This document shows, piece after piece, positions 1 through 6,156 of a stretch of DNA of 7,472 bases. A program made the position numbers and the translations under genes. Numbering within the stretch: position 1 is the stretch's first letter; every line of letters begins with the position of its first letter. Under the pieces are notes generated by a model. The model did no database searches and was not told the origin of the DNA. It saw nothing but the letters and a program-made list of their open reading frames with translations. The stretch lies in the NCBI GenBank assembly GCA_005889285.1, contig VBFF01000138.1:1-7472 (forward strand), written 5' to 3'. The stretch is from Chloroflexota bacterium (GTDB lineage: Bacteria > Chloroflexota > Dormibacteria > CF-121).

Positions 1-879
1 CCTCCCCTCGAGCACAACGACCGAGGACAGGATGAAGGCACCGCCAAGATACTGGATGGGATTGGCCGCTTCCCCGAGGATGAGAACCGCCAGCAGCACG
101 CTGCTCGCCGGCTCGAAGGTGCTGAGGATGGCCGATCGGGATGCGCCGAGCAATCTGAGGCCCAGGATGAATGTCAGGACGGGAATGGTCGTGCCGATCA
201 CCGCAAAGCCAGCGAGGAGCGCCGCTCGCGAGGGCGTCCAATTTACCGTCAGCTGGCCGGTTGCGGCCGCGAATCCACTCCACACGATCGCGGCAGCGGT
301 TGCGATGGTGGCGGTCGCCGAAACAGGCGGGATCCCGGGAAGCAGCCGACTTCCAAACAGGATGTAGCCGGAGTAGACGGCCGCCGACGTCAGTCCCAGG
401 ATGATGCCGATGGGCGAGGCAGCCGTCAGTTGCGCCTGTACCACGAGCATCGTACCGATGAACGCCAGGACGACGGCGACGATCTTTGTCCAGCCCAGCG
501 ACTCGTGGAAAAGCAGGGTCGCCAGCAGCGTGACCACCACCGGAAAGGTGTAGAGCAGCAGGGCCGTGGTCGAGACCGGGATGAAGTGCAGGGCACTGAA
601 GTAGGCCGCGGACTGGCCGACGTAACCGGCGCCGCCCATGATGGCGAGGCCGACGAGACTGCGGCGCGGCGGGAGGCCCTGCCGCGTGACGGCGGCGGCC
701 AACCAGAGCAGCACCGCCGCCAGCGCGAATCGATAACTGAGCAGCTGCGGCGTGGTCAGCCCGAGCCGGTAGGCGAGCTTGCCGAAGACGCCGAGCGATC
801 CGAAGCAACACGCCGAGCCGATGACGAGGGTCACGCCGGCCGCACTGCGATTGCGAACGGGCGCGGGCACGCCCGCCAT
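1..879 (-). CDS. EamA-family (DMT superfamily) transporter, 3' end off the window
   Basis: This is an inner-membrane permease of the drug/metabolite transporter superfamily, made of two EamA repeats with about ten membrane helices. Such proteins export or exchange small metabolites; the substrate cannot be told from sequence. The frame is open from ATG 879 to the left edge, giving 293 residues, so only the C-terminal tail should be missing (family about 290-310). Repeat 1 has the conserved ending around residues 107-147 (LLYTFPVVVTLLATLLFHES, then a hydrophobic helix). Repeat 2 has the matching element at residues 253-290 (STFEPASSVLLAVLILGE, then QYLGGAFILSSVVVL). A stop codon lies in frame 18 bases upstream, so ATG 879 is the only good start, although no clear Shine-Dalgarno precedes it. 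It begins 15 bases after the TadG-like stop, so co-transcription is likely. A role in pilus biology is not implied. Family call is secure; substrate unknown. Confidence 0.93.
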   Translation of the reverse strand, partial: MAGVPAPVRNRSAAGVTLVIGSACCFGSLGVFGKLAYRLGLTTPQLLSYRFALAAVLLWLAAAVTRQGLPPRRSLVGLAIMGGAGYVGQSAAYFSALHFIPVSTTALLLYTFPVVVTLLATLLFHESLGWTKIVAVVLAFIGTMLVVQAQLTAASPIGIILGLTSAAVYSGYILFGSRLLPGIPPVSATATIATAAAIVWSGFAAATGQLTVNWTPSRAALLAGFAVIGTTIPVLTFILGLRLLGASRSAILSTFEPASSVLLAVLILGEAANPIQYLGGAFILSSVVVLEGR

Positions 880-894
880 TCTAAGGATGGACGG

Positions 895-2390
895 CTACTG
901 GATCAGGCCGCGGAAGTAGGGCAGGTAGGCCGGGTTGTAGTGCTCGTCGATGGTGCCGTTACCGCAGAGCGTCATCGTCCAGGCGACGATCTGACCGACC
1001 CCGTATCCGGCTCCGTTGCCGCAGAAGAACATGTTGTCGCCCGGGCCGTAGAAGGCGCCGTAGATGTTGAGGGAGGCCGATCCGGAGATGTTGACGACGT
1101 GCGTCCCGCCCGGCGTGGCCGATGAGCAACCCAGCCCGGGGTAGGGGGGTTGTTGTATTTCGGCGACGGCCGGAAGGTGATGGTGGTCGACCCGCCGGCC
1201 ACCTTGAAGGTGTTCGTGGTGCAGTCGGCCGCCTTGAGCTCGATGATCAAGCCGAGGTCCGTAGGCGCGGTGGTGGTGTTGTAGCCGGTGCAGTTGACGG
1301 AGATCGCCGCACCCGGGATCGGGTAGTCGGTGGCGACGGCCCCGCGGATGGTCCCACCCGTCAGGGTCATGGCGATCGGTGCCGTGAAGCGATAGACCCC
1401 GGGATACATGATGACGGTCGATCCGGGGCTGCTTTCGCTCAGGGTTCCCTGGTATGTGCCGGGACACAGATAGTAGGTGCCACCCGACGCCGTCAAAGCG
1501 GGCGAATAGGTCGGCCCGGTAACCGGCGGTTCCGGATAGTTCGGGAACGGGATCTTGACGCTACTCTTCGGATAGGGCGTGTTTAGCGTGTTTACGGTGC
1601 ATGCCGGATACACGCCGACATCCCCGTAGTGTCCCCAGCTGTGGCTGGGGATGTTGGCGGCACCAGCGACGCTCTCGCTGTTAGCCCAGAGGTCCCCCGA
1701 CGACCCGCAGGGGTTGAAGTAAATGCTGCCGTTACCGGCATTCATGCTCTCGTTGGAGAAGGCGCCGCCCTTCGTGCCACCGTCGTGCAGGATCAGCTTG
1801 GCATTGGAGCCGTTCATGGAGAGGTTTTCGAAGTTGAGGTTCTGGTCGTTGAGCAGGATCAATGCGAACGGATAGGTGGCAGCCAGCGCCTTGGCGCGCG
1901 ACTGGAGGCAGACAGCGTTCGTGGTGGTCGTGGCGCCCAGTGTGCAGGTCGACGATCCGAACCCAATCGCCTGGGCGGCATAAAAGTTGTAGGCGTGGTT
2001 GACGACTGCGAGGTACGTGTCCTGGCTGACATTGGAGATATCCGCCGTCAGGACAAACTGGTAGGTGCCCGAGAAGGCCGTGGCGGTATAGGTCGCGGCG
2101 GCTCCGGCCGGCACGGTGGGCACGGCGGTTCCCGGGAACAGGTTGTGGTAGATCTCGTTGAGCGCAGCCTGGTGCGCGATGTAGTAGGTGCGCAACGGCA
2201 AGCTCTCGGCGGCGTCGCCGCCGGCGAGCGCCCCCGCGTCCGCGGCGTTCTGGAGCCGCCGCTTGTCGAGGTATATGGAACCGCCGTCGACGGCGATCAC
2301 GAGGAGACCCGTCAGCGCCAGGATCGCCAGCGCGAAAATGATCAATGCCTGGCCCGCGAGCTTGCGACGGCGATAGCTGGACATGATCAT
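895..2390 (-). CDS. TadG-like minor pilin-associated protein, cassette B, interrupted by a -1 frameshift
   Basis: This looks like a TadG-type protein exported through an N-terminal anchor. Residues 13-58 carry the family signature: G13-Q14, a hydrophobic helix to about residue 34, D35-G-G, I-Y-L-D and Q47-N-A-A-D. Unlike the TadE proteins it has no Glu at +5 after the Gly. The rest is rich in Gly, Ser, Thr and Asn with short repeating beta-like segments (NLSMNGSNAKL; GAFSNESMNAGNGSIYF; YPGVYRFTAP), suggesting a beta-helical ectodomain; no DxSxS metal site of a von Willebrand A domain is seen. The start frame runs to a stop at 972, but from about 1143-1149 the family sequence continues in the -1 frame (GTHVVNISGSASLNIYGAFY ... 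LPYFRGLIQ) to TAG at 895-897. Adding one base gives 498 codons plus stop. ATG 2390 is chosen because GGAG lies 8 bases upstream; the preceding tadE-like stop is 2 bases away. It may be an assembly error, phase-variable or decayed. Confidence 0.82.
1143..1149 (-). other. Frameshift point in cassette B TadG-like gene: run of six C
   Basis: On the coding strand the in-frame codons are AAC-CCC-CCT, formed from a run of six C (six G at 1144-1149 on the plus strand). The start frame continues into Arg/Ser/Pro-rich sequence unlike the paralogue. The -1 frame gives NNPPYPGLGCSSATPGG and then the conserved GA-(F/I)-YGP segment. A run of seven C would join the frames exactly. C CCC CCT also fits the X XXY YYZ pattern of -1 slippery sites. 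A one-base loss in a homopolymer is the simpler reading. Confidence 0.8.
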
Positions 2391-2392
2391 GG

Positions 2393-2938
2393 TTAAAACT
2401 CCGTGCTCATCGTGCTGCTGGCGATCATCGTGATACCGCCCGGCATGAATTGCGACGCAAAGGGTGTGAACGGCTGATAGTTGTAGGCGACGACCACCTT
2501 GATCGGGTATCTCCCAAGCCCGGCGGCGTTGATGGCGTTGCAGCCCGCACCGGCGGTCTCAACGAACCCGGCCCCGCCCGAGGGTGCGTTAGGCTGCCCG
2601 GCCACGGTTGAGAGAATGTAGATGTAGCCTGTGTTTCCGGTCGTGGGGGGCGGTGTCACCATGCCAGACGTATGGCCGTGGACGCAACCGCTAACCGGGT
2701 TCAGGGTCAAGTTGACGCCGAACGCCTGGGTGTTTCCGATGATCGCGTAGTCGGTTGCTGCGGTCGTCTGGCCGATGGTCACGGAGGTGCGCGATCCTTC
2801 GCGAACCGCTTCGGAGATCGCGGCCCAGGTGGCAGCGGCTCGAGCGAGATCGAAGACGAAGATCAGCAGCATGAAGATCATCGGTGCCAGCATGGCCAAC
2901 TCGATCATCGCCTGTGCCCGCTTCTTCGGCCGGCCCAT
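2393..2938 (-). CDS. TadE-like minor pilin, second of cassette B
   Basis: A 181-residue TadE-family protein with one N-terminal membrane helix and an extracytoplasmic domain; members are minor pilin-like parts of Tad pili. The N-terminus has a basic stretch (RPKKR), then A8|Q-A-M-I-E13, then a hydrophobic helix to about residue 31. The residue before the likely prepilin cleavage point is Ala, where the other three TadE-like proteins here have Gly. A pair of cysteines (SGCVHG and AGCNAI) matches the pair in the paralogue at 5008-5532, as do the YNYQPFTPFASQFMPGG segment and the STMSTEF end. ATG 2938 overlaps the TGA of the upstream gene by one base (TGATG), and AGGGG lies 8 bases upstream, so it is preferred over TTG 2941. 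Translation is probably coupled to both neighbours. Confidence 0.9.
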   Translation of the reverse strand: MGRPKKRAQAMIELAMLAPMIFMLLIFVFDLARAAATWAAISEAVREGSRTSVTIGQTTAATDYAIIGNTQAFGVNLTLNPVSGCVHGHTSGMVTPPPTTGNTGYIYILSTVAGQPNAPSGGAGFVETAGAGCNAINAAGLGRYPIKVVVAYNYQPFTPFASQFMPGGITMIASSTMSTEF

Positions 2939-3471
2939 CAACCGTTCCCCTGAGTCAGGATCTCAGTGCTGGCGGCGGCGTGGACCATGGTCCCGATCAG
3001 CGGCGTCACCGGCTGAAAGCTATAGAGGATCGTGATCCGGATCGGCTGGCCCACCGTCGCGGTCGTCGCCGTCGTCGAGTTGTTGAAGCAAACGAAGACG
3101 TAGCCGGTGTTCGGCGCCGAGGTCGGTGGGTACAGCGCGTTCGCGTATGGATAGCTCGGGCAGTTCGTCAGACTACCGCTGCAGATCGTGTTGGGATGGC
3201 ACGGCTCGGACAGGTTCAGGTAGGAGGCTTCTGCGTTCACCGCTGAATACACGGCCGCGTCGGTGGCGTACGTATTTCCCCCCGGGAAGGTCATCGGGTC
3301 GTAGTACGCGCCCTGGCGCGCGCCTTCTCGAGCCGCATTGGTGACCGAGGTTGAGTAGTAGAAGAGCTGGGAGAGATCCGTGGCCCCGAGCACCATCAGG
3401 AACAGGACCGGTGCCATGAGCGCCATTTCGACCAGCGCCTGGCCCCGCTTGGTTGGCAACATTCGACGCAC
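2938..3471 (-). CDS. TadE-like minor pilin, first of cassette B
   Basis: A TadE-family protein of 177 residues. After a short basic leader it shows the prepilin-like site G10|Q-A-L-V-E15, a hydrophobic helix (about 16-34) and then the family segment VTNAAREGARQGAYYDP. The extracytoplasmic part has four cysteines (EPCHPNTIC, TNCPSY, VFVCF) and ends with the ILYSFQPVTPL segment and a short polar tail. The first TadE of cassette A has the same YYDP, GYVF-CF and PVTPL landmarks, so they are paralogues. Three starts are possible: GTG 3477, GTG 3471 and ATG 3462. GTG 3471 is chosen because AAGG (3483-3480) sits 8 bases upstream; it is only 2 bases from GTG 3477 and 17 from ATG 3462. It is the first gene of the second cassette and follows the largest gap in the window. 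Confidence 0.9.
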   Translation of the reverse strand: MRRMLPTKRGQALVEMALMAPVLFLMVLGATDLSQLFYYSTSVTNAAREGARQGAYYDPMTFPGGNTYATDAAVYSAVNAEASYLNLSEPCHPNTICSGSLTNCPSYPYANALYPPTSAPNTGYVFVCFNNSTTATTATVGQPIRITILYSFQPVTPLIGTMVHAAASTEILTQGNG

Positions 3472-3581
3472 GGTCACAACCTTAGTGACGGGTTCCTACG
3501 CCGACTCTTACGGCGGGGTCATCCTCAACCGCTGCGCCCGCTTGTTACTCGATCGTTGCACGGGTCACGGGACGATGACCG
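3472..3581 (-). other. Intergenic gap between the two cassettes
   Basis: This 110-bp stretch separates the upstream TadG-like stop from the second cassette and is the longest non-coding gap here. I see no convincing -35/-10 pair and no stem followed by a T run. It holds two short inverted repeats: GGTCA/TGACC with an 8-base loop (3563-3580), just after the stop, and GTCAC/GTGAC around the ribosome binding site (3473-3489). It is the most plausible place for a separate promoter for cassette B, but the sequence does not show one. Confidence 0.5.
3473..3489 (-). promoter_or_regulatory. Ribosome binding site in the loop of a small inverted repeat
   Basis: The coding strand reads GTCAC-TAAGGTT-GTGAC just before GTG 3471. 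The Shine-Dalgarno AAGG (3483-3480) lies in the loop of a possible five-base stem. The binding site decides the start of the downstream TadE-like gene. The stem is short and may be chance. Confidence 0.4.
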
Positions 3582-5008
3582 CTACTGAGTCAGACCCTTG
3601 ATGTAGGGCAGGTGGCTGGCGTTGAAGCTGGCGTTCAGCATGCCGCTGCCGTTCACTGTGAGCGTCCAGGCGATCACCTGTCCGACCGTCGTCCCACAGG
3701 TACTGGTCGTACCCATCACCATGTTGTCGGCCGGCCCGTAGATGGCGCCGCTGATGCTGTAGCAGGCGCCGGCGGCGAATTGGACGACGTTGGTGCCAAG
3801 CGGCGCGAAGGTGCAGATGCCTTGCCACCCCGGCATCGTCTCGATGTCGAGATTGACGTTGAAGTACTTCACGGAAGGCGTCAGCGTAATCGTCGAGCTG
3901 CTGCCCGCCGTCAACGGGTTCCTGTTGCACTGGGTGCTACCCCCCGTGTTGTCCGGCCGGAGCTCGATGATGACGCCGAGGTCGGCACCCGGGATTAGCG
4001 TCTCGCCGCAGCCCGAGATCGGCAGGTCGTCGCCCATCAGGGTACGCAGCGTCCCCTGCACACTGACCCCACCCGCCTGCATCTGGTAGACACCGGGAAA
4101 CAAGATCGCCGTCCCCGCGGCTTGCACGTTGATCTGGTTGGTGTATTGGCCGGGACGCCATTGAAGCTGGCGGCCGGCGGTGACGGCTCGGGATAGCTGG
4201 GGAAATCGAGATGCGACGCCGCCCGCGGCAGGCTTCCCCCGGTCTGCTGCCCCGTGACGCGACCGGCGGCGTTCAAGAGCGTCTGGTCACCGCTGGTCTC
4301 GTTGACCGCCCAGAGGTCACCCGCGTTGCCCGCCGGGCTGAAGGTGATCGCCGGGATGCCGTTGCCCGGGTCGATGTTCGCGTTCGAAAAAACGCCGCCA
4401 CGGGCGCCGGGACCACCGCCCTGCAGCGCCAGGACACTCGTTGATCCCGTGATGTTCAGATCGTGCCACTGCGCATACGCTGGCTTGTCTTGCAAGACCA
4501 CGACCGCGTAGGGCAGATTCGCATTCTGCGCCACGGCGCGCGCCTGCAGGGTGATCGTCGACTGGAACCCGTGGACCGGCGCCACCGCCACATGGTGGGT
4601 GTGCCAGACAGCCACCATGTAGGTATACGAGTTGGTCACCCAGAGCTGGGCGAAGTAGCCGGCGCCCAGGTTGATGGTGCCGACCCCGTTCCCGCCCAGC
4701 GGGCCGATCATCGCCTGGTTCGGACAGGTCGCGCTGCAGACGGTCCCCGCGATGGTGGTGCCCGGAAGATTCTTGACGAGGTTCCCGATCGCCTGGTTAT
4801 GAATGCTCGGATAGCTGGGTGGCACCGTCATTAGCAGTTCCGCCCCCGCCAGCGCGGCCGAATCCGCCGCATTCTGGACCTCTCGCCGATCGAGATAGAT
4901 CCCTCCGCCGTCCAGCGCCAGCGCCAGGATGGCGGTCAGCACCACCACCGCCACGGCGACGAGGACAACCGCCTGTCCTGACTGCTTTCGCAACCAGGAT
5001 CCGTGCAT
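3582..5008 (-). CDS. TadG-like minor pilin-associated protein, cassette A, interrupted by a -1 frameshift
   Basis: Paralogue of the TadG-like gene of cassette B. From ATG 5008 it has a short basic leader, G11-Q12, a hydrophobic helix to about residue 32, D33-G-G-G-IYLD and Q45-N-A-A-D, the TadG-type N-terminus without Glu at +5. The ectodomain is Gly/Asn/Thr-rich and aligns with the paralogue: GGVFSNANIDPGNG, GDLWAVNE, FPSYPEP, ILFPGVYQ, LGVIIELR, GAIYGPADNM, VGQVIAWTLTV and the end LPYIKGLTQ. No von Willebrand A metal site is visible. The start frame runs to a stop at 4037, but from about 4150 the family sequence is in the -1 frame (RPGQYTNQINVQAAGTAILF) to TAG at 3582-3584. One added base gives 475 codons plus stop. 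ATG 5008 overlaps the preceding TGA by one base (TGATG); the longer reading from 5158 lies inside the neighbouring gene and is rejected. Error or decay cannot be separated from here. Confidence 0.82.
4152..4154 (-). other. Likely frameshift point in cassette A TadG-like gene
   Basis: In the start frame the coding strand reads AAT-GGC-GTC-CCG-GCC. Reading CCCC in place of CCC here would give SFNGVPGQYTNQINV, matching the PGTYQ segment of the paralogue and joining the long frame downstream. The exact base is uncertain: the switch could lie anywhere between the PEP codons (about 4185) and the PGQY codons (about 4145). No slippery heptamer is present. Confidence 0.55.
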
Positions 5009-5532
5009 CAATACTCGGTGCTCATGGTGCTGGTAACAGTCATGACGATCCCACCCGGGAAAAACTGCGAGCCGAATGGGGTCAGGGGCTGGAAATTGTA
5101 TTTGATCGTGACCGCCAGCGCGTTGTGACCGGCATAGCTGGGAATGACTGCCCCACAACTCCCGACGGCCGCGGCGGGTGCCTGACCTGCGGGCGCATTG
5201 GTGGTCGTGTTGCCGCTGCCAGCCCCGACGTAGATCAACCCGGTGTCCGCCGCCATGCTGGGGCTGGCCGGCGGGGCGTCATTCATACAGGACCCGGAGC
5301 TGAGCTGAACACCGTACGCGTTCTGTTTGACGGCGCCGGCCACCCAGGCGTTATCCGGCCGGTTGGTGCCGGTCGTGATCGCCGCCCGAGCGCCATCGCG
5401 CGCCGCACCGGCCAATGTGGAGTAGGCATACGCAGCGCGGCCGCAATCGATCATCACCAGCAGGAGCATGATCAGGAAGGGCGAGATCATCGCCATTTCC
5501 ACCAACGTCTGACCCCGCTGCCTGCCCTTCAT
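5008..5532 (-). CDS. TadE-like minor pilin, second of cassette A
   Basis: A 174-residue TadE-family protein. The N-terminus is MKGRQR-G7|Q-T-L-V-E12, a prepilin-like site with Glu at +5, followed by a hydrophobic helix to about residue 28 with an Asp-Cys near its end (MIDCGRAA). The extracytoplasmic domain has two further cysteines (SGSCMN, VGSCGA), the YNFQPLTPFGSQFFPGG segment, and the end TSTMSTEY. These landmarks are shared with the second TadE of cassette B (PFASQFMPGG, SSTMSTEF), so the two are paralogues in the same cassette position. ATG 5532 overlaps the upstream stop by four bases (ATGA) and its own TGA overlaps the next ATG by one, which points to translational coupling and balanced amounts. 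No strong Shine-Dalgarno is seen before ATG 5532. It probably acts in the inner membrane and pilus base or tip with its two neighbours. Confidence 0.92.
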   Translation of the reverse strand: MKGRQRGQTLVEMAMISPFLIMLLLVMIDCGRAAYAYSTLAGAARDGARAAITTGTNRPDNAWVAGAVKQNAYGVQLSSGSCMNDAPPASPSMAADTGLIYVGAGSGNTTTNAPAGQAPAAAVGSCGAVIPSYAGHNALAVTIKYNFQPLTPFGSQFFPGGIVMTVTSTMSTEY

Positions 5533-6065
5533 TGCTGCTTCTGGACCTGCATCGTGGTGGACGCTTCGACCTGGATCAGGCTGGCGCCGACGACCTGCGC
5601 CAGGGGGGTCACCGGCGAGAAGTTGTAGAGGATGAGCACCTGGATCGTCTGCGTCGCGGCCGTGGCCTGGCTATCGTTGCCGTCGAAGCAGATGAAGACG
5701 TAGCCGGAGTTGGGCTGCGTGGGGTAGTAGATCGACCAACTCGAGGGCGCACCGGTCAGGCAGTGCGACGGGGTGCTGGTGGGGAGGGTGAGCGTCACAT
5801 CACCCGGCACCTCTTTTTGCGCGGCAGCCATCACCTGGGCATAGCTGTCGTAGGCGTTGCTGCCGGAGATGGGGTCGTAATAGGTTCCCTGCCGCGCGGC
5901 CTCGCGCGCCGAGTTGGTCACGGCGATCGCGTAGTAGAAGACCCGGCCCAGGTCGGCGCTCCCCATCACCAGCAGCATCAGGATCGGCAGCAGGAGCGCG
6001 GTTTCGACGATCGCCTGGCCTTTTTTGGAATAGGAAAAAGGCTGGCACCGCATGCCGTCCAGCAT
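5529..6065 (-). CDS. TadE-like minor pilin, first of cassette A
   Basis: A TadE-family protein. Numbered from ATG 6065 it has 178 residues: a leader with a KK pair, the prepilin-like site G16|Q-A-I-V-E21, a hydrophobic helix to about residue 40, then VTNSAREAARQGTYYDP, a Cys (SHCLTG), GYVFICF, and LYNFSPVTPLAQVV near the end. It matches the first TadE of cassette B. The frame is open further to ATG 6119 (196 residues) and there is another ATG at 6053 (174 residues). I favour 6065 because the length and leader then fit the paralogues and GAGG occurs about 12 bases upstream, while ATG 6119 has no visible binding site; this choice is not firm. The stop overlaps the next ATG by four bases. It follows resB by 91 bases (37 if ATG 6119 is used), so it may share resB's transcript. 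Confidence 0.88.
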   Translation of the reverse strand: MLDGMRCQPFSYSKKGQAIVETALLLPILMLLVMGSADLGRVFYYAIAVTNSAREAARQGTYYDPISGSNAYDSYAQVMAAAQKEVPGDVTLTLPTSTPSHCLTGAPSSWSIYYPTQPNSGYVFICFDGNDSQATAATQTIQVLILYNFSPVTPLAQVVGASLIQVEASTTMQVQKQQ

Positions 6066-6156
6066 GAGGCCGCGCCGCCTCGTCCGATCCCCGCCGTTGG
6101 GACCATTCACAGCGGCCATACGACGACAAAACGTTGCGGCCGCCGTTACCTTGAGA

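Larger units (their letters stand above)
895..6065 (-). repeat. Tandem duplication of a TadE-TadE-TadG cassette (protein level)
   Basis: Cassette A (3582-6065) and cassette B (895-3471) have the same three genes in the same order, similar lengths and the same close junctions. Each gene resembles its counterpart more than its neighbour: YYDP/GYVF-CF/PVTPL in the first, SQF-PGG/STMSTE in the second, GDLWA/PGVY/LPY-GL-Q in the third. Divergence is considerable, so this reads as an old duplication rather than a recent copy. It is inferred by eye from the translations. Confidence 0.8.

Noticed and set aside
430..1125. 231-codon open frame on the plus strand, and a smaller one at 32-367
   Set aside because: They lie opposite the EamA transporter and the end of the TadG-like gene, are rich in Arg, Gly and Asp, and have no recognisable domain; typical antisense frames of GC-rich genes.
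895..1467. Separate gene of 190 codons at the end of the cassette B TadG-like gene
   Set aside because: Only its last part (below about 1145) is family-like; the part upstream is an out-of-frame reading of the main gene. It is the continuation of that gene after a frameshift.
1629..2396. 255-codon open frame on the plus strand
   Set aside because: Antisense to the N-terminal half of the TadG-like gene, which has a clear family signature; low-complexity composition and no domain.
3563..3580. GGTCA/TGACC inverted repeat after the cassette A TadG-like stop, as a terminator
   Set aside because: The stem is only five bases and no T run follows on the coding strand.
3582..4127. Separate gene of 181 codons starting at GTG 4127
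   Set aside because: Its sequence continues the TadG-like ectodomain, the family match extends upstream of the GTG (RPGQYTNQ), and it has no N-terminal signal of its own.
4819..5628. 269-codon open frame on the plus strand
   Set aside because: Antisense to TadG- and TadE-like genes with coupled starts; Arg/Pro/Gly-rich and unlike any family.
6066..6156. Promoter between resB and the first TadE-like gene
   Set aside because: No convincing -35/-10 pair with suitable spacing could be found.
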